This document shows, one piece after another, positions 25,481-33,559 of a stretch of DNA of 62,232 nt; the first letter of the stretch is position 1, and every line of letters begins with the position of its first letter. Position numbers and translations under genes: made by a program. The stretch spans positions 1 through 62,232 of the forward strand of contig JABXGS010000089.1 in the NCBI GenBank assembly GCA_016550425.1, given 5' to 3'. The notes below the pieces were generated by a model that was given only the letters and a program-made list of their open reading frames with translations, was not told the origin of the DNA and made no database searches. This stretch comes from an archaeon. GTDB taxonomy: Archaea; Asgardarchaeota; Hermodarchaeia; Hermodarchaeales; Hermodarchaeaceae.

Positions 25481-26248
25481 ATGGCAAAATATTCGATTGT
25501 TCAGATTTCAGATTTACATATTGGTGAATCAGGATATCGCAGGGACATGATTGTGACCGCAGTTGATGAAATCAACAAACTGAAACCGAACTTAGTCATG
25601 GTTTGCGGAGACCTAACGTGGAATGGGGTCCGAGAACAGTTTCTGGAAGCCAGAGATTTGCTCCAAAATATTGAATCCCCAGTAATCTATACCATGGGAA
25701 ACCATGACGCGTCTAATGTGGGATACCTAACTTTTGAAGAACTCTTTGGCCCACGATTTGCTGAATATCAAGATGACACAATATTCCTCATGGCTGTTGA
25801 TAGTTCGGAACCAGACCTTGATACCGGACATATTGGTCGCGAAGGGAGAACCTTTATTGATAAAGCATTCTCCAACGTGAAGGAAGGCTTATTGAAAGTG
25901 TTTGCTCTGCACCACCACTTGGTGCCGGTCCCGCGATCTGGTCGTGAACGAGATAGTATGGTAGACGCTGGGGATATGCTTGAATTATTAATGCACAAAG
26001 GGGTTAGTCTGGTGCTAAGCGGCCACCGTCATTATCCTTGGGTTTGGCGTCTAGAGAATATGGTCTTATCGTATTCTGGGACCTGTGGCAGCTTACGGCT
26101 TCGTGGAAGTCCCTGTCAAAATTATAACGTCATCACCATTGGGAAAAACACTATAGACATTTCTACCAAACTTATTGGTGGACCTGGACGCCGCCGTGGA
26201 CGATATCGATGGGGGAAACGGGGCATAACATCCCATAGTGACAAATAA
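25481..26248 (+). CDS. Calcineurin-like metallophosphoesterase
   Basis: About 255 residues with all five metal-site motifs of the superfamily: ISDLHIG, VCGDLTWNG, MGNHDAS, ALHHHLVPVP and LSGHRHYPW. Such enzymes hydrolyse phosphodi- or monoesters (3',5'-cyclic nucleotides, nucleic acids or lipid headgroups) with two metal ions. The C-terminus is unusually basic (GPGRRRGRYRWGKR), perhaps for nucleic acid binding. The ATG at 25481 is chosen over an upstream GTG at 25472. It is divergent from the SCP2 gene. Substrate unknown. Confidence 0.88.
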   Translation: MAKYSIVQISDLHIGESGYRRDMIVTAVDEINKLKPNLVMVCGDLTWNGVREQFLEARDLLQNIESPVIYTMGNHDASNVGYLTFEELFGPRFAEYQDDTIFLMAVDSSEPDLDTGHIGREGRTFIDKAFSNVKEGLLKVFALHHHLVPVPRSGRERDSMVDAGDMLELLMHKGVSLVLSGHRHYPWVWRLENMVLSYSGTCGSLRLRGSPCQNYNVITIGKNTIDISTKLIGGPGRRRGRYRWGKRGITSHSDK

Positions 26249-26313
26249 TTTGTGATCCGACTTATGGTAGATTTTTCAAAAAGTAGCAGGTGTAGTGCTC
26301 CTATACTGCTGAT

Positions 26314-26646
26314 ATGTCCCGGACTCTGGCATTTTTCACTAAGATACTGGGAGTTAAAGCAATTGAAGCGGATCCCTTTTTTGCAGCTCTTAAACTTCAG
26401 AATATGAAGATATACCTACACCTTGCAGATTATCCCCCTGACCCTGATTTGAGTGAGAAGCGAAAATTACCACAACTCTCGTTCAAGGTCAAAAATATGG
26501 ATGACGTCCTGCAACATTTACACAAAGCAGGAGTGCGAATCACCCGAGAGATTGTCGAATACAACCCGAGGACGTTTTTCATCAATATCCTCGATCCAGA
26601 CGTGAATCCACTCGCTTATGAAAGTAAGACGAGAATACAACAATGA
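26314..26646 (+). CDS. VOC (glyoxalase/bleomycin-resistance) domain protein, short N-terminus
   Basis: The 110-residue product contains most of one VOC module: LAFFTKILGVKAIEADPFFAAL, then PQLSFKVKNMDDVLQHLHKAGV and FFINILDPDVNPLAY. The first strand, which normally precedes the FYxxxLG helix and carries a metal ligand, is absent. An in-frame stop at 26293 with no intervening ATG rules out an ordinary extension. It could be a true short form acting as a dimer or a 5'-truncated gene. It is convergent with the threonine dehydratase-like gene. Function not predictable. Confidence 0.7.
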   Translation: MSRTLAFFTKILGVKAIEADPFFAALKLQNMKIYLHLADYPPDPDLSEKRKLPQLSFKVKNMDDVLQHLHKAGVRITREIVEYNPRTFFINILDPDVNPLAYESKTRIQQ

Positions 26647-26659
26647 AGCCATCATAAGC

Positions 26660-27640
26660 TCAGAGCTTCTTGATTTCATTGAGAAGATTCGAGTCAATAT
26701 TACTGCCACTGGCGACAATGGCGAGAGTGTCCTTCTTGCGCGCCTTTATACGCTTCTGAAGTAATGCTGCGATTCCAACGACTCCTGCCGGTTCAAGGAT
26801 TTGCTGTTCGTGGTCGAGAGTCCATCTAATTGCTTCGCGTAATCCATGTTCTTCAACAAGAACAACATCATCTACATAACGCAATGCAATATCGAGGTTT
26901 AGTTGTTCAGTGTTTCCAGCTAAGCCATCGGCGATGCTTGGTTCGATGGGAACATGGAAAAGCCGTTGCTGGTGATAATTCTCATAGAATGCGCGAGTTG
27001 CTGTACTTTGTACACCAATCACTCGAATCGTTGGATCGATGGTTTTCATCCATAACGAAATACCCGAAATGAGCCCTCCGCCCCCTATTGGCACAACGAC
27101 TATATTGGTGTCAGGAAGATCCTCGAGGAGCTCATAGCCCACTGTTCCTTGTCCAGCAATCACGAAGGGATCAGCGTATGCATGGACTAGCGTCAGCTGG
27201 TTGTCTTCAGCATATCTGACACTATAACGTGCTGCCTCATCATACTGGGTTCCGTGTTCCAGGATTGTTGCACCATACTTTCTACATTTATTCATTTTCA
27301 AAGGTGAAGCATTATGGGGTACTACAACGGTGGCAGGGACATTGTGTTGTTGAGCAGCAAAAGCTACAGCAAGAGCATGGTTTCCGGTGGAAGCGGTGAC
27401 AACTCCGCGTTCTGCAATATCGGAAGAAAGCGAAGCGATCTTATTATAGGCTCCACGGATTTTGAAGACACCTGTTTGTTGTTGATTTTCCCATTTTACA
27501 AAAACGGAAGCGCCCAAGATGTTCTGCAGATGGGCGGAGGGGGTCACGGGGGTCCGCTTTATTATTGGCGCAAGTCGTTTGCGGGCTTGAAGGATCATTT
27601 TCGGAGTGACAGGAAAAGTTGTTGATGCTGATTGATCCAT
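26660..27640 (-). CDS. Threonine dehydratase / serine racemase-like PLP enzyme
   Basis: About 326 residues, fold-type II PLP enzyme. The Schiff-base Lys lies in GVFKIRGAYNKI, the substrate loop in TASTGNHALAVA, the phosphate-binding glycine loop in PIGGGGLISGIS, and the PLP-ring Ser/Cys region in AIVASGSNID. Threonine dehydratase (to 2-oxobutanoate) and serine dehydratase/racemase share these features. There is no C-terminal ACT regulatory domain, so it resembles the catabolic or racemase-type short forms. The ATG at 27640 follows GGTGT; an upstream GTG at 27652 is possible. Confidence 0.88.
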   Translation of the reverse strand: MDQSASTTFPVTPKMILQARKRLAPIIKRTPVTPSAHLQNILGASVFVKWENQQQTGVFKIRGAYNKIASLSSDIAERGVVTASTGNHALAVAFAAQQHNVPATVVVPHNASPLKMNKCRKYGATILEHGTQYDEAARYSVRYAEDNQLTLVHAYADPFVIAGQGTVGYELLEDLPDTNIVVVPIGGGGLISGISLWMKTIDPTIRVIGVQSTATRAFYENYHQQRLFHVPIEPSIADGLAGNTEQLNLDIALRYVDDVVLVEEHGLREAIRWTLDHEQQILEPAGVVGIAALLQKRIKARKKDTLAIVASGSNIDSNLLNEIKKL

Positions 27641-27728
27641 GCTTTGATACACCTATTGAAGGCGGATAATTGTTGAGTTGATAATGATTTCTCATTGGGC
27701 ACCTTGCATTTCCACTCGGTTGCGATTG

Positions 27729-27736
27729 TTTATAAG
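27729..27736 (+). promoter_or_regulatory. TATA box for the zinc-ribbon gene
   Basis: TTTATAAG is a near-consensus archaeal TATA box. With the usual spacing, transcription would start near 27758-27760, downstream of the TTG at 27745 and about 15 bases before the ATG at 27775, which helps decide the start of the next gene. Confidence 0.5.
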
Positions 27737-27774
27737 TCTGCATTTTGGATAATGGAAAACAGAGCGTGCCCTCT

Positions 27775-28251
27775 ATGTCCCGAGACGAAGTTCAACAAAA
27801 ACTCCATTGTCGACGATGTGGTCGACCACGAATCGTAACTCGTGTTAGCAAACCAAAATCAGACAAAGTGAAACTCTATATGTCTTGCCCGGTTCACCGC
27901 AGTGAAGTCGTCTACACTATGCCTCTGAGCCGTTTTGAAGAGACAAGCGATCTTGTCCGTGAACATGTGCTCTTATGTAAGAAATGTGGACAGCCCGTTG
28001 ACATTGTTGGCCAAAAAGCTGGGAAACTCTCAACACAATTGAGCATCCAATGTCCCGAACACGGAAGTGGCGAACGAAAAGTCAATAATTCGCTTCTTGA
28101 CCCAATACTTGCTGGTGTGCCAGTAAAACCAGCGCCAGGAGTAGCAGCTGCTACACCAGCGACTACAGCAAAATTCTGCCCCAGTTGTGGTTCTCCAGTT
28201 CCTGCCGCAGAGGCACGGTTTTGCCACCACTGTGGGGCTTCATTGGAATAG
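27775..28251 (+). CDS. Multi-zinc-ribbon protein
   Basis: About 158 residues with several Cys pairs: CRRCGRP and CPVH, CKKCGQP and CPEHG, then a C-terminal double ribbon FCPSCGSPVP and FCHHCGASLE joined by an Ala/Pro linker. The first two units may form zinc-binding treble-clef-like modules, the last a classic zinc ribbon of the kind common in Asgard and other archaeal proteins. The start at 27775 is favoured by the TATA position. No enzyme domain; likely a nucleic-acid or protein adapter. Convergent with trmI. Confidence 0.75.
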   Translation: MSRDEVQQKLHCRRCGRPRIVTRVSKPKSDKVKLYMSCPVHRSEVVYTMPLSRFEETSDLVREHVLLCKKCGQPVDIVGQKAGKLSTQLSIQCPEHGSGERKVNNSLLDPILAGVPVKPAPGVAAATPATTAKFCPSCGSPVPAAEARFCHHCGASLE

Positions 28252-28293
28252 AATACATATTATTAGTCCTAGCGCCGGAGATAGGAGAGCAAA

Positions 28294-29097
28294 TTAGGTT
28301 TCCGTCGCTAGGGTTGGTCTTTTTTTTGGTGGATAGATTTTTCGCGCAGAGGTCACATATCCTGTGTGTCCAATCATCCGGGTGGCAGGACGCGTTTTCC
28401 CTGGGCGTACAAGAATTTCGCGTTCAATAAGTTCACGAGTCATAATTTCGATGAAATGGGATGTGTAGAGAGCATCAACAGTGCGTTGGGTTTGTTCAAT
28501 GGTGGGTGAGAAAGAAACCAAAACACCACCACCGATTAGGGCATCATAAGCGAGTGAAACAACGTCCCAAGGAACTGCCATATCTAATATAACTGCATCA
28601 ACGTTTGTTTCTTCAATACCTGCGAGGATGTCCTGCTGCTTAATGGTAATAATATCGGTTAACCCCGATTTTTCAAGATTCTTTTGTGCATCCTTGGCAA
28701 ACTCTTCACGTAGCTCATAGGAAAATACATGACCACTAGGAGCTACATGATAACCGAGAAGTGAAGTCAGTGCACCACTCCCGGTTCCAGCTTCAACTAT
28801 CCTGGAGCCAGGACCCACGCCAGCTAATAACAAAATCAGTCCTGCATCCTTGGGATATACGATATTAGTATGGCGACCCATCTTGATTGCCTTATCTCGG
28901 GGTAATGGGGGGAGTGCCGCTACCTGAACACCAAGGCTGGTCGGGATTAAACTTCCATACGGCTGACCAATCACCTTATCGAAGTCTAATATGCCTCGGT
29001 GGAGGTGGAAGGATTTCCCAGCTTTGACTTTGAGAAGCCAGTGATGTCGGGTATCCAAATAGAAGAAAACCTGGTCACCATCATGAATAATCGTCAA
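28294..29097 (-). CDS. trmI: tRNA (adenine-N1) methyltransferase TrmI
   Basis: The 267-residue protein has a small N-terminal beta domain (HRGILDFDKVIGQPYGS) and a class I methyltransferase core with the AdoMet loop VEAGTGSGALTSLL, an acidic strand end in FSYELREEF, and DAVILDMAVPWDVV as the base-pocket motif. TrmI makes 1-methyladenosine at position 58, and in archaea also at 57, in the T-loop of tRNA. Family length matches. It starts 15 bases from the divergent window of the zinc-ribbon membrane protein gene (first in-frame codon 29112). Housekeeping gene, no oddity. Confidence 0.93.
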   Translation of the reverse strand: MTIIHDGDQVFFYLDTRHHWLLKVKAGKSFHLHRGILDFDKVIGQPYGSLIPTSLGVQVAALPPLPRDKAIKMGRHTNIVYPKDAGLILLLAGVGPGSRIVEAGTGSGALTSLLGYHVAPSGHVFSYELREEFAKDAQKNLEKSGLTDIITIKQQDILAGIEETNVDAVILDMAVPWDVVSLAYDALIGGGVLVSFSPTIEQTQRTVDALYTSHFIEIMTRELIEREILVRPGKTRPATRMIGHTGYVTSARKIYPPKKRPTLATET

Positions 29098-29243
29098 GAG
29101 GATCCACCAAGTTGCCTAGCACGCATCTCCTTTTCAGCCTTCTGCCCAGCGATTTAAAAAGTCGAAGAAAATTGAAACACGGGAAAAATCAGAGGAAACA
29201 GTTAAGGGCATTCTTTCCAATGTCAGTGACAGGAGGAAGCACG

Positions 29244-30233
29244 GTGGCAACAAAGCCTATTGAAACCATGACTGCTCTTAAGTGCCAATCCTGTAACGCC
29301 CCCCTCGCAGTGTCACCTGATGACGTAATTGTGGTATGTGCCTATTGTGGTTTTACATCCACAGTTGAGGGAGAGAAGATTGAGAATCATTTCGTCTTGG
29401 AACCCACCATGGATGCGGGTGAGGTCCGTGATAAAATCACTGAGTGGGTTGGACGAGGTGGCAAAGCCCGTATGACCGAGGCACATTTACGATTCGTACC
29501 CTTCTGGGTGGAATCGATGCATGCTTTTACCTCGTATCAGGGGTATAAAAAGCACCAAGAAACCGAATACTATACGGATTCACAAGGAAAACGCCGGTCA
29601 CGGACGAAAATCGAGTATGAACCCATTCAGGGCCAATTTAATGAAAACCGTTCTGTGAACGTGCTCTGTCGACGGGGTGCTACCTTCTATAGTCTGGGCG
29701 AACTGGATAAGGCACTTCATGTGACCAAGAGGGCCATACAACCCTTTGATTACAATGCGATTACGGCAGTGGAATCAAAACCCCTCTTTTTGAATAGCGA
29801 ACTCACCGATGGTGATGCCTATGAAGTCGCTGAAACCTTTGTGGCACAAGACCATCGTAGCCGGGCAGATTCTAAAGCTACAGAAATTTGGGACTGCCAT
29901 AGCCGAATAAATAAAACTGGGTCATATCTTTTACATGTCCCCCATTGGCTTGTCCGCTATCGATTTGGTAGTGAAACTTATCGAGTCGGCATTGATGGGC
30001 ATACCAAGAAAGTCTTGAAAGGAGAAGTCCCAATCTCTAGTAGTTTTCGGGGAGCAATGTTCTTTTTGAGCATTGTCGCTCTGCTAATTGGAACTGTGGG
30101 AACATATTTCGTCGCACAATTGCTCTCCCCTGATTATTCATTCTTTTCTCTCGCCTTAGTTATCGTCGGCTTAATAATCGGTGTCATTGCGACCCGACAA
30201 ACCTTCAAAATAAGTGCAGAAAAACGAGAGTGA
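29244..30233 (+). CDS. Zinc-ribbon membrane protein (YdjG-like), copy 1
   Basis: About 329 residues. An N-terminal zinc ribbon (LKCQSCNAPL and VCAYCGFTS) is followed by a cytoplasmic domain with WVGRGGKARMTEAHLRFVPFWV and a segment that includes YYTDSQGKRRSRTKIEY. Two C-terminal helices (GAMFFLSIVALLIG and SLALVIVGLIIGVIA) anchor it. GTG 29244 is chosen because AGGAGG sits seven bases before it. It is a paralogue of the next gene, whose start it nearly abuts. The layout recalls bacterial YdjG, a zinc-ribbon membrane protein encoded near PspA and SPFH proteins. Role in membrane homeostasis is inference. Confidence 0.7.
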   Translation: MATKPIETMTALKCQSCNAPLAVSPDDVIVVCAYCGFTSTVEGEKIENHFVLEPTMDAGEVRDKITEWVGRGGKARMTEAHLRFVPFWVESMHAFTSYQGYKKHQETEYYTDSQGKRRSRTKIEYEPIQGQFNENRSVNVLCRRGATFYSLGELDKALHVTKRAIQPFDYNAITAVESKPLFLNSELTDGDAYEVAETFVAQDHRSRADSKATEIWDCHSRINKTGSYLLHVPHWLVRYRFGSETYRVGIDGHTKKVLKGEVPISSSFRGAMFFLSIVALLIGTVGTYFVAQLLSPDYSFFSLALVIVGLIIGVIATRQTFKISAEKRE

Positions 30234-30253
30234 TTAAGGAAAAGGTGAAACAA

Positions 30254-31246
30254 ATGGCACAAAAACATTGTCCAAATTGTGGGGGAACACTAAACATTCA
30301 TCCATCGGATGCAATCATCACATGCTCCTATTGCGGTACTAGCTTTACCCCTGATGGAGCGCAGATGAAAGAGCATTTTGCTCTTGCGGTAAATTATACT
30401 CAGGGTGATGCGCTAGACACTCTCAAAGCCTATTTGGTCAAGATTCCTGGCGTTCCAGATAATTTAGCAGAACAAATCGAATTGAAAGATCTCTCAATGA
30501 CATTCTATCCCTATTGGACTGTCACAGTCCAAGGCGATGTAATCTATAAAGGAATTGACCGAAAAGCCACGTTTCGGGGACAGTCAGGAGGACGGTATTC
30601 AAGCATTCACTGGGAATGGGTCGCCGAATCAGGCCACCAGGAACAAACCCGGCAAATCCGTTTATATGCTGGTCCAAAAACGCAAGCAGAAATTGTCAAC
30701 TATCCGATAGCAACTCGATCACGCCGATATTTCAATCTGGAAGAAGTCAAAGAGTACACGGCTAACGTTTTATTTTCAAAGGTTTCACAGGACACAGCAA
30801 AACAACAAGCGGTAGATGCTACTCGAAACATGATCTATGCTCGGATCAACCGAGAAACCGAAAAAGTTGATGATGCCCAGGAAACCTTCAAAGTCACCGA
30901 TCAAGCTTATATCCATGTGCCCATCTACCACATCCGATTCACGGTGGGTGGAGGGAAAACTTATGAAGCCGCCATGGATGCATCAAACGGACGTGTCATC
31001 TATTCACAGATTCCAACAACAACTGGGTTCAAAGCAAAGACTATTGGTATGTCCATTATTTGGTTTGCTCTAACCGCTGTTGGCGCTTTCATTACCTACT
31101 TAGCCTACCAGGAAATTGGCTTTCTCGGATTAACCCCCGCGTTTCTTTTCTACGCAGGCATCGGATTAGCAATAATCCCACTGATATTGGCTATAATGAC
31201 GCTCTACTTCGGCTTTCGCGGAACTACGGCCGAACGAGCACGCTAA
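30254..31246 (+). CDS. Zinc-ribbon membrane protein (YdjG-like), copy 2
   Basis: About 330 residues with the same plan as its neighbour: zinc ribbon (HCPNCGGTL, TCSYCGTSF), a beta-rich cytoplasmic domain (DLSMTFYPYWTVTVQGD), a helix-rich region and two C-terminal membrane helices (WFALTAVGAFITYLAY, FYAGIGLAIIPLILAI). GGTGA at 30244-30248 fixes the ATG at 30254. The first gene ends at 30233, so the pair is co-transcribed. A hairpin followed by T residues at 31341 probably ends the transcript. Tandem paralogues suggest a hetero-oligomer, but this is not shown. Confidence 0.72.
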   Translation: MAQKHCPNCGGTLNIHPSDAIITCSYCGTSFTPDGAQMKEHFALAVNYTQGDALDTLKAYLVKIPGVPDNLAEQIELKDLSMTFYPYWTVTVQGDVIYKGIDRKATFRGQSGGRYSSIHWEWVAESGHQEQTRQIRLYAGPKTQAEIVNYPIATRSRRYFNLEEVKEYTANVLFSKVSQDTAKQQAVDATRNMIYARINRETEKVDDAQETFKVTDQAYIHVPIYHIRFTVGGGKTYEAAMDASNGRVIYSQIPTTTGFKAKTIGMSIIWFALTAVGAFITYLAYQEIGFLGLTPAFLFYAGIGLAIIPLILAIMTLYFGFRGTTAERAR

Positions 31247-31340
31247 ATCGGCGCTTCAACGCATCAGCTAACAGACGGTTCAACACAAAAAGACCAAAGA
31301 ATCGTTCTACCTTTCGCATCCCGGCAACTTCATTAGTGAT

Positions 31341-31366
31341 TCTCGCGTTCTGGCGAGATTTTATAA
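31341..31366 (+). promoter_or_regulatory. Hairpin terminator fused to a TATA box
   Basis: TCTCGC-GTTCTG-GCGAGA (31341-31358) forms a perfect six-pair stem and is followed at once by TTTTATAAGG, which doubles as a T-tract and as a TATA box (31360-31366). Transcription from it would begin near 31390, about 20 bases before the TTG start of the next gene. Confidence 0.55.
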
Positions 31367-31410
31367 GGTCTCAACCCAATGCCTAGATAGCGACCATCGA
31401 GGTGATCTCC

Positions 31411-31956
31411 TTGGGAGACGATGATAAACCATCCATAATGGAAAAAGTCGATGACGAACGCACCTTAACTCAGAAAATCATGAAACTAATCCCCGGCTGG
31501 CGGGGATACCGGATAAAGGAAGAACGCCGTAACGCCGACCGCATACTACGCGACCAGATCGTTAGTCGTCTGCGCCGAAGTGCCGACAAAATCGAAGACA
31601 TCCGTGCTGCTGTCGTCGAAGAAGAAATTGAAGATGCCTACAAAACGGTTGACTCATTAATGAGCCGAACCGAGAAACTAATCAGCCAAATCGAACATGC
31701 TGATTACGGATATCGTCCCTTCTTTGATGCAATAAAAATCAAAGAAGATGACCTGGAAAACATGCTTCGCTACGATACCTGGTTTATAGAACAAGTCCAA
31801 GCCTTTGACCAAAATTGTGATGATGTCTTAGTATTTGTTGAAGATGATCCAGACAAAGCCAGTGGACACATCAAGGATCTCCGAAAGATGATTTCGGAAA
31901 TGAATCGTAAATGGAAGGACCGTGAACAGGTAATCATGGGCGTTGAGACCGTCTAA
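31411..31956 (+). CDS. Coiled-coil protein of a possible SPFH/PspA-associated family
   Basis: About 181 residues, almost wholly helical and charged, with no membrane segment. Two blocks stand out: GWRGYRIKEERRNADRILRD near the N-terminus and HADYGYRPFFDAIKIKEDDL in the middle; heptad-like helices run between and after them. I recall bacterial proteins with a GYxxKExRRxADKxLR block encoded beside SPFH or PspA genes, so it may be the partner of the SPFH gene at 33.5 kb. GGTGA at 31401-31405 and five-base spacing support TTG 31411; an ATG at 31438 is an alternative. Confidence 0.6.
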   Translation: MGDDDKPSIMEKVDDERTLTQKIMKLIPGWRGYRIKEERRNADRILRDQIVSRLRRSADKIEDIRAAVVEEEIEDAYKTVDSLMSRTEKLISQIEHADYGYRPFFDAIKIKEDDLENMLRYDTWFIEQVQAFDQNCDDVLVFVEDDPDKASGHIKDLRKMISEMNRKWKDREQVIMGVETV

Positions 31957-31959
31957 TCG

Positions 31960-32015
31960 AAAGATTTGACCTCGCATCTTTGATATCTGTCCTTCCTTCT
32001 TTCTCTCTTTTTCTT
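31960..32015 (+). terminator. Hairpin plus pyrimidine tract after the coiled-coil gene
   Basis: AAAGAT (31960-31965) pairs with ATCTTT (31976-31981) immediately after the stop codon. A C/T-rich tract of about 30 bases follows. Archaeal termination usually needs only the T-rich stretch, so the site is plausible. Confidence 0.45.
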
Positions 32016-32105
32016 CAGGTAAAGTTAAAAGAAGGCGGAAGTGACCAGGCAATTTACTCTTCACGTATTAAAGTCTATCAGAGTTCACTGATGAGATGCT
32101 AAGAG

Positions 32106-32112
32106 TTTAAAT
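32106..32112 (+). promoter_or_regulatory. TATA-like element before the cation transporter
   Basis: TTTAAAT here would place the transcription start near 32136. That is at or just inside the first ATG (32135), so the mRNA would be leaderless or begin translation at the ATG at 32153. Confidence 0.35.
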
Positions 32113-32134
32113 GATTATTAGCAATGAAAAATAG

Positions 32135-33424
32135 ATGCGAGTTAGAAAAGCAATGACTAAACCACTTACAACAATTGAGGAAAAACTTACTCAAGCGCGA
32201 CAAGCCATTAAATGGGCGATAATTGTTGTCATTAGTTTAGTGATAATCTGGTTTACCATCGCTATTCTATCCGGGAGTGTTGGATTATTAGCCAAAGGAC
32301 TGGATTCATTCACCGACCTAATTGCCCTTATCACCGTCTTTATCGGATTATGGCTTGCTCAAAAAGCCCCTAGTGGAAAATACCCTTATGGTTATTTCAA
32401 AGCAGAAACATTAGCCGCACTTATCGTCTCAATTTTTATTTTCATCACTGGATTGGGGGTATTATGGGAAGCCATTCAACGTATCTTTTTCCCAACTGTC
32501 CTCACCAATCTCACTCTGGCAATTATTATCTCCATTGCATCGATTCCAGTGAATATCATCATATCTTGGTATCTGAAAAAAATCGGACGAGATACAGAAA
32601 GTGACGCTGTGCTTAATTCAGGTCAAGAATTCCAATTAGATATCCTTGCCACCATCGCAGTTATTATTGGATTAATCGTCGCATTCTTCGGATTACCCTG
32701 GGTGGAACTCATTGTAGGATTCGTCATCGGGCTTATCATCTTACGAACCAGTTTCCAAATGGCCTACGAATCAATCCTAATCCTTATGGATGCAGGTCAA
32801 GATCCTGAAAAGATATCTAAAATTGCTCAGCTAGTCGAACCGATCATTGGAGTACTTGGAGTTCACGATATCAGATTACGGCGTGCTGGCCCGATTTGTT
32901 TTGGAGAAATGCATTTAGAAGTTGCAGGCAAAATGTCGGTCCTTGAATCGCACAGGCTCACCGAAGAAATCGAAGAGCGTGTAAAAGAAACATTTTCTGA
33001 AGTACTTACATTTCTTGTACATGTCGAACCAGTTATTCCTGTAACCTTTCGTGTAGCATTCCCCGTCGATTCAGGAGAAGCAACACCAGATTCTAAACCA
33101 AGCCTCCACTTTGGATCGGTAGGTCAGTTTCTAATAATGGACATCAAACATGAAGAAATTTCACTTTGGGAGATTTTACCAAATCCTGCCTCGAAACAAG
33201 AAAAAAGAAGAGGTAAGGATACCGCGACCTTGTTGATTGATGCAAAGGTTGAAATCGCGTTTGCAGAAAAGATGGGTGAAACACCATTGAGTATCTTACG
33301 AAACCACTTGATTCGTGTCTATCAGCAGGAAAGCACCTCCAGTTGTCGCAGAAATCTCGAAAAATTCTTCGCAGACGAACTAGCGTACATTACACCTAAG
33401 GAAAGAGAGGAACCCCATCAATAA
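32135..33424 (+). CDS. Cation diffusion facilitator with C-terminal NifX-like domain
   Basis: A 429-residue transporter. Six membrane helices fill residues 25-215, with LDSFTDLIAL and VLNSGQEFQLD supplying the acidic metal-site residues of CDF proteins (zinc, iron or manganese export). A cytoplasmic dimerisation domain follows (VLGVHDIRLRRAG). From about residue 310 there is a further domain (TFRVAFPVDSGE, HFGSVGQFLIMDI) like the dinitrogenase FeMo-cofactor/NifX fold, a fusion known from archaeal CDF proteins. The TATA position makes 32135 or 32153 the start. It sits between the coiled-coil gene and the SPFH gene. Confidence 0.85.
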   Translation: MRVRKAMTKPLTTIEEKLTQARQAIKWAIIVVISLVIIWFTIAILSGSVGLLAKGLDSFTDLIALITVFIGLWLAQKAPSGKYPYGYFKAETLAALIVSIFIFITGLGVLWEAIQRIFFPTVLTNLTLAIIISIASIPVNIIISWYLKKIGRDTESDAVLNSGQEFQLDILATIAVIIGLIVAFFGLPWVELIVGFVIGLIILRTSFQMAYESILILMDAGQDPEKISKIAQLVEPIIGVLGVHDIRLRRAGPICFGEMHLEVAGKMSVLESHRLTEEIEERVKETFSEVLTFLVHVEPVIPVTFRVAFPVDSGEATPDSKPSLHFGSVGQFLIMDIKHEEISLWEILPNPASKQEKRRGKDTATLLIDAKVEIAFAEKMGETPLSILRNHLIRVYQQESTSSCRRNLEKFFADELAYITPKEREEPHQ

Positions 33425-33559
33425 ATCACGACATTTTTACTATTCCTACTAGGAATAACCCGCGAGAACTAAGAAGTCGTAAAGTTGAAAAGGCTGGACA
33501 CGAATGGCAACCCAGACCTTCTATACCTTCCAAACTGGATTTCCAGAGGGAGAAGAAAT

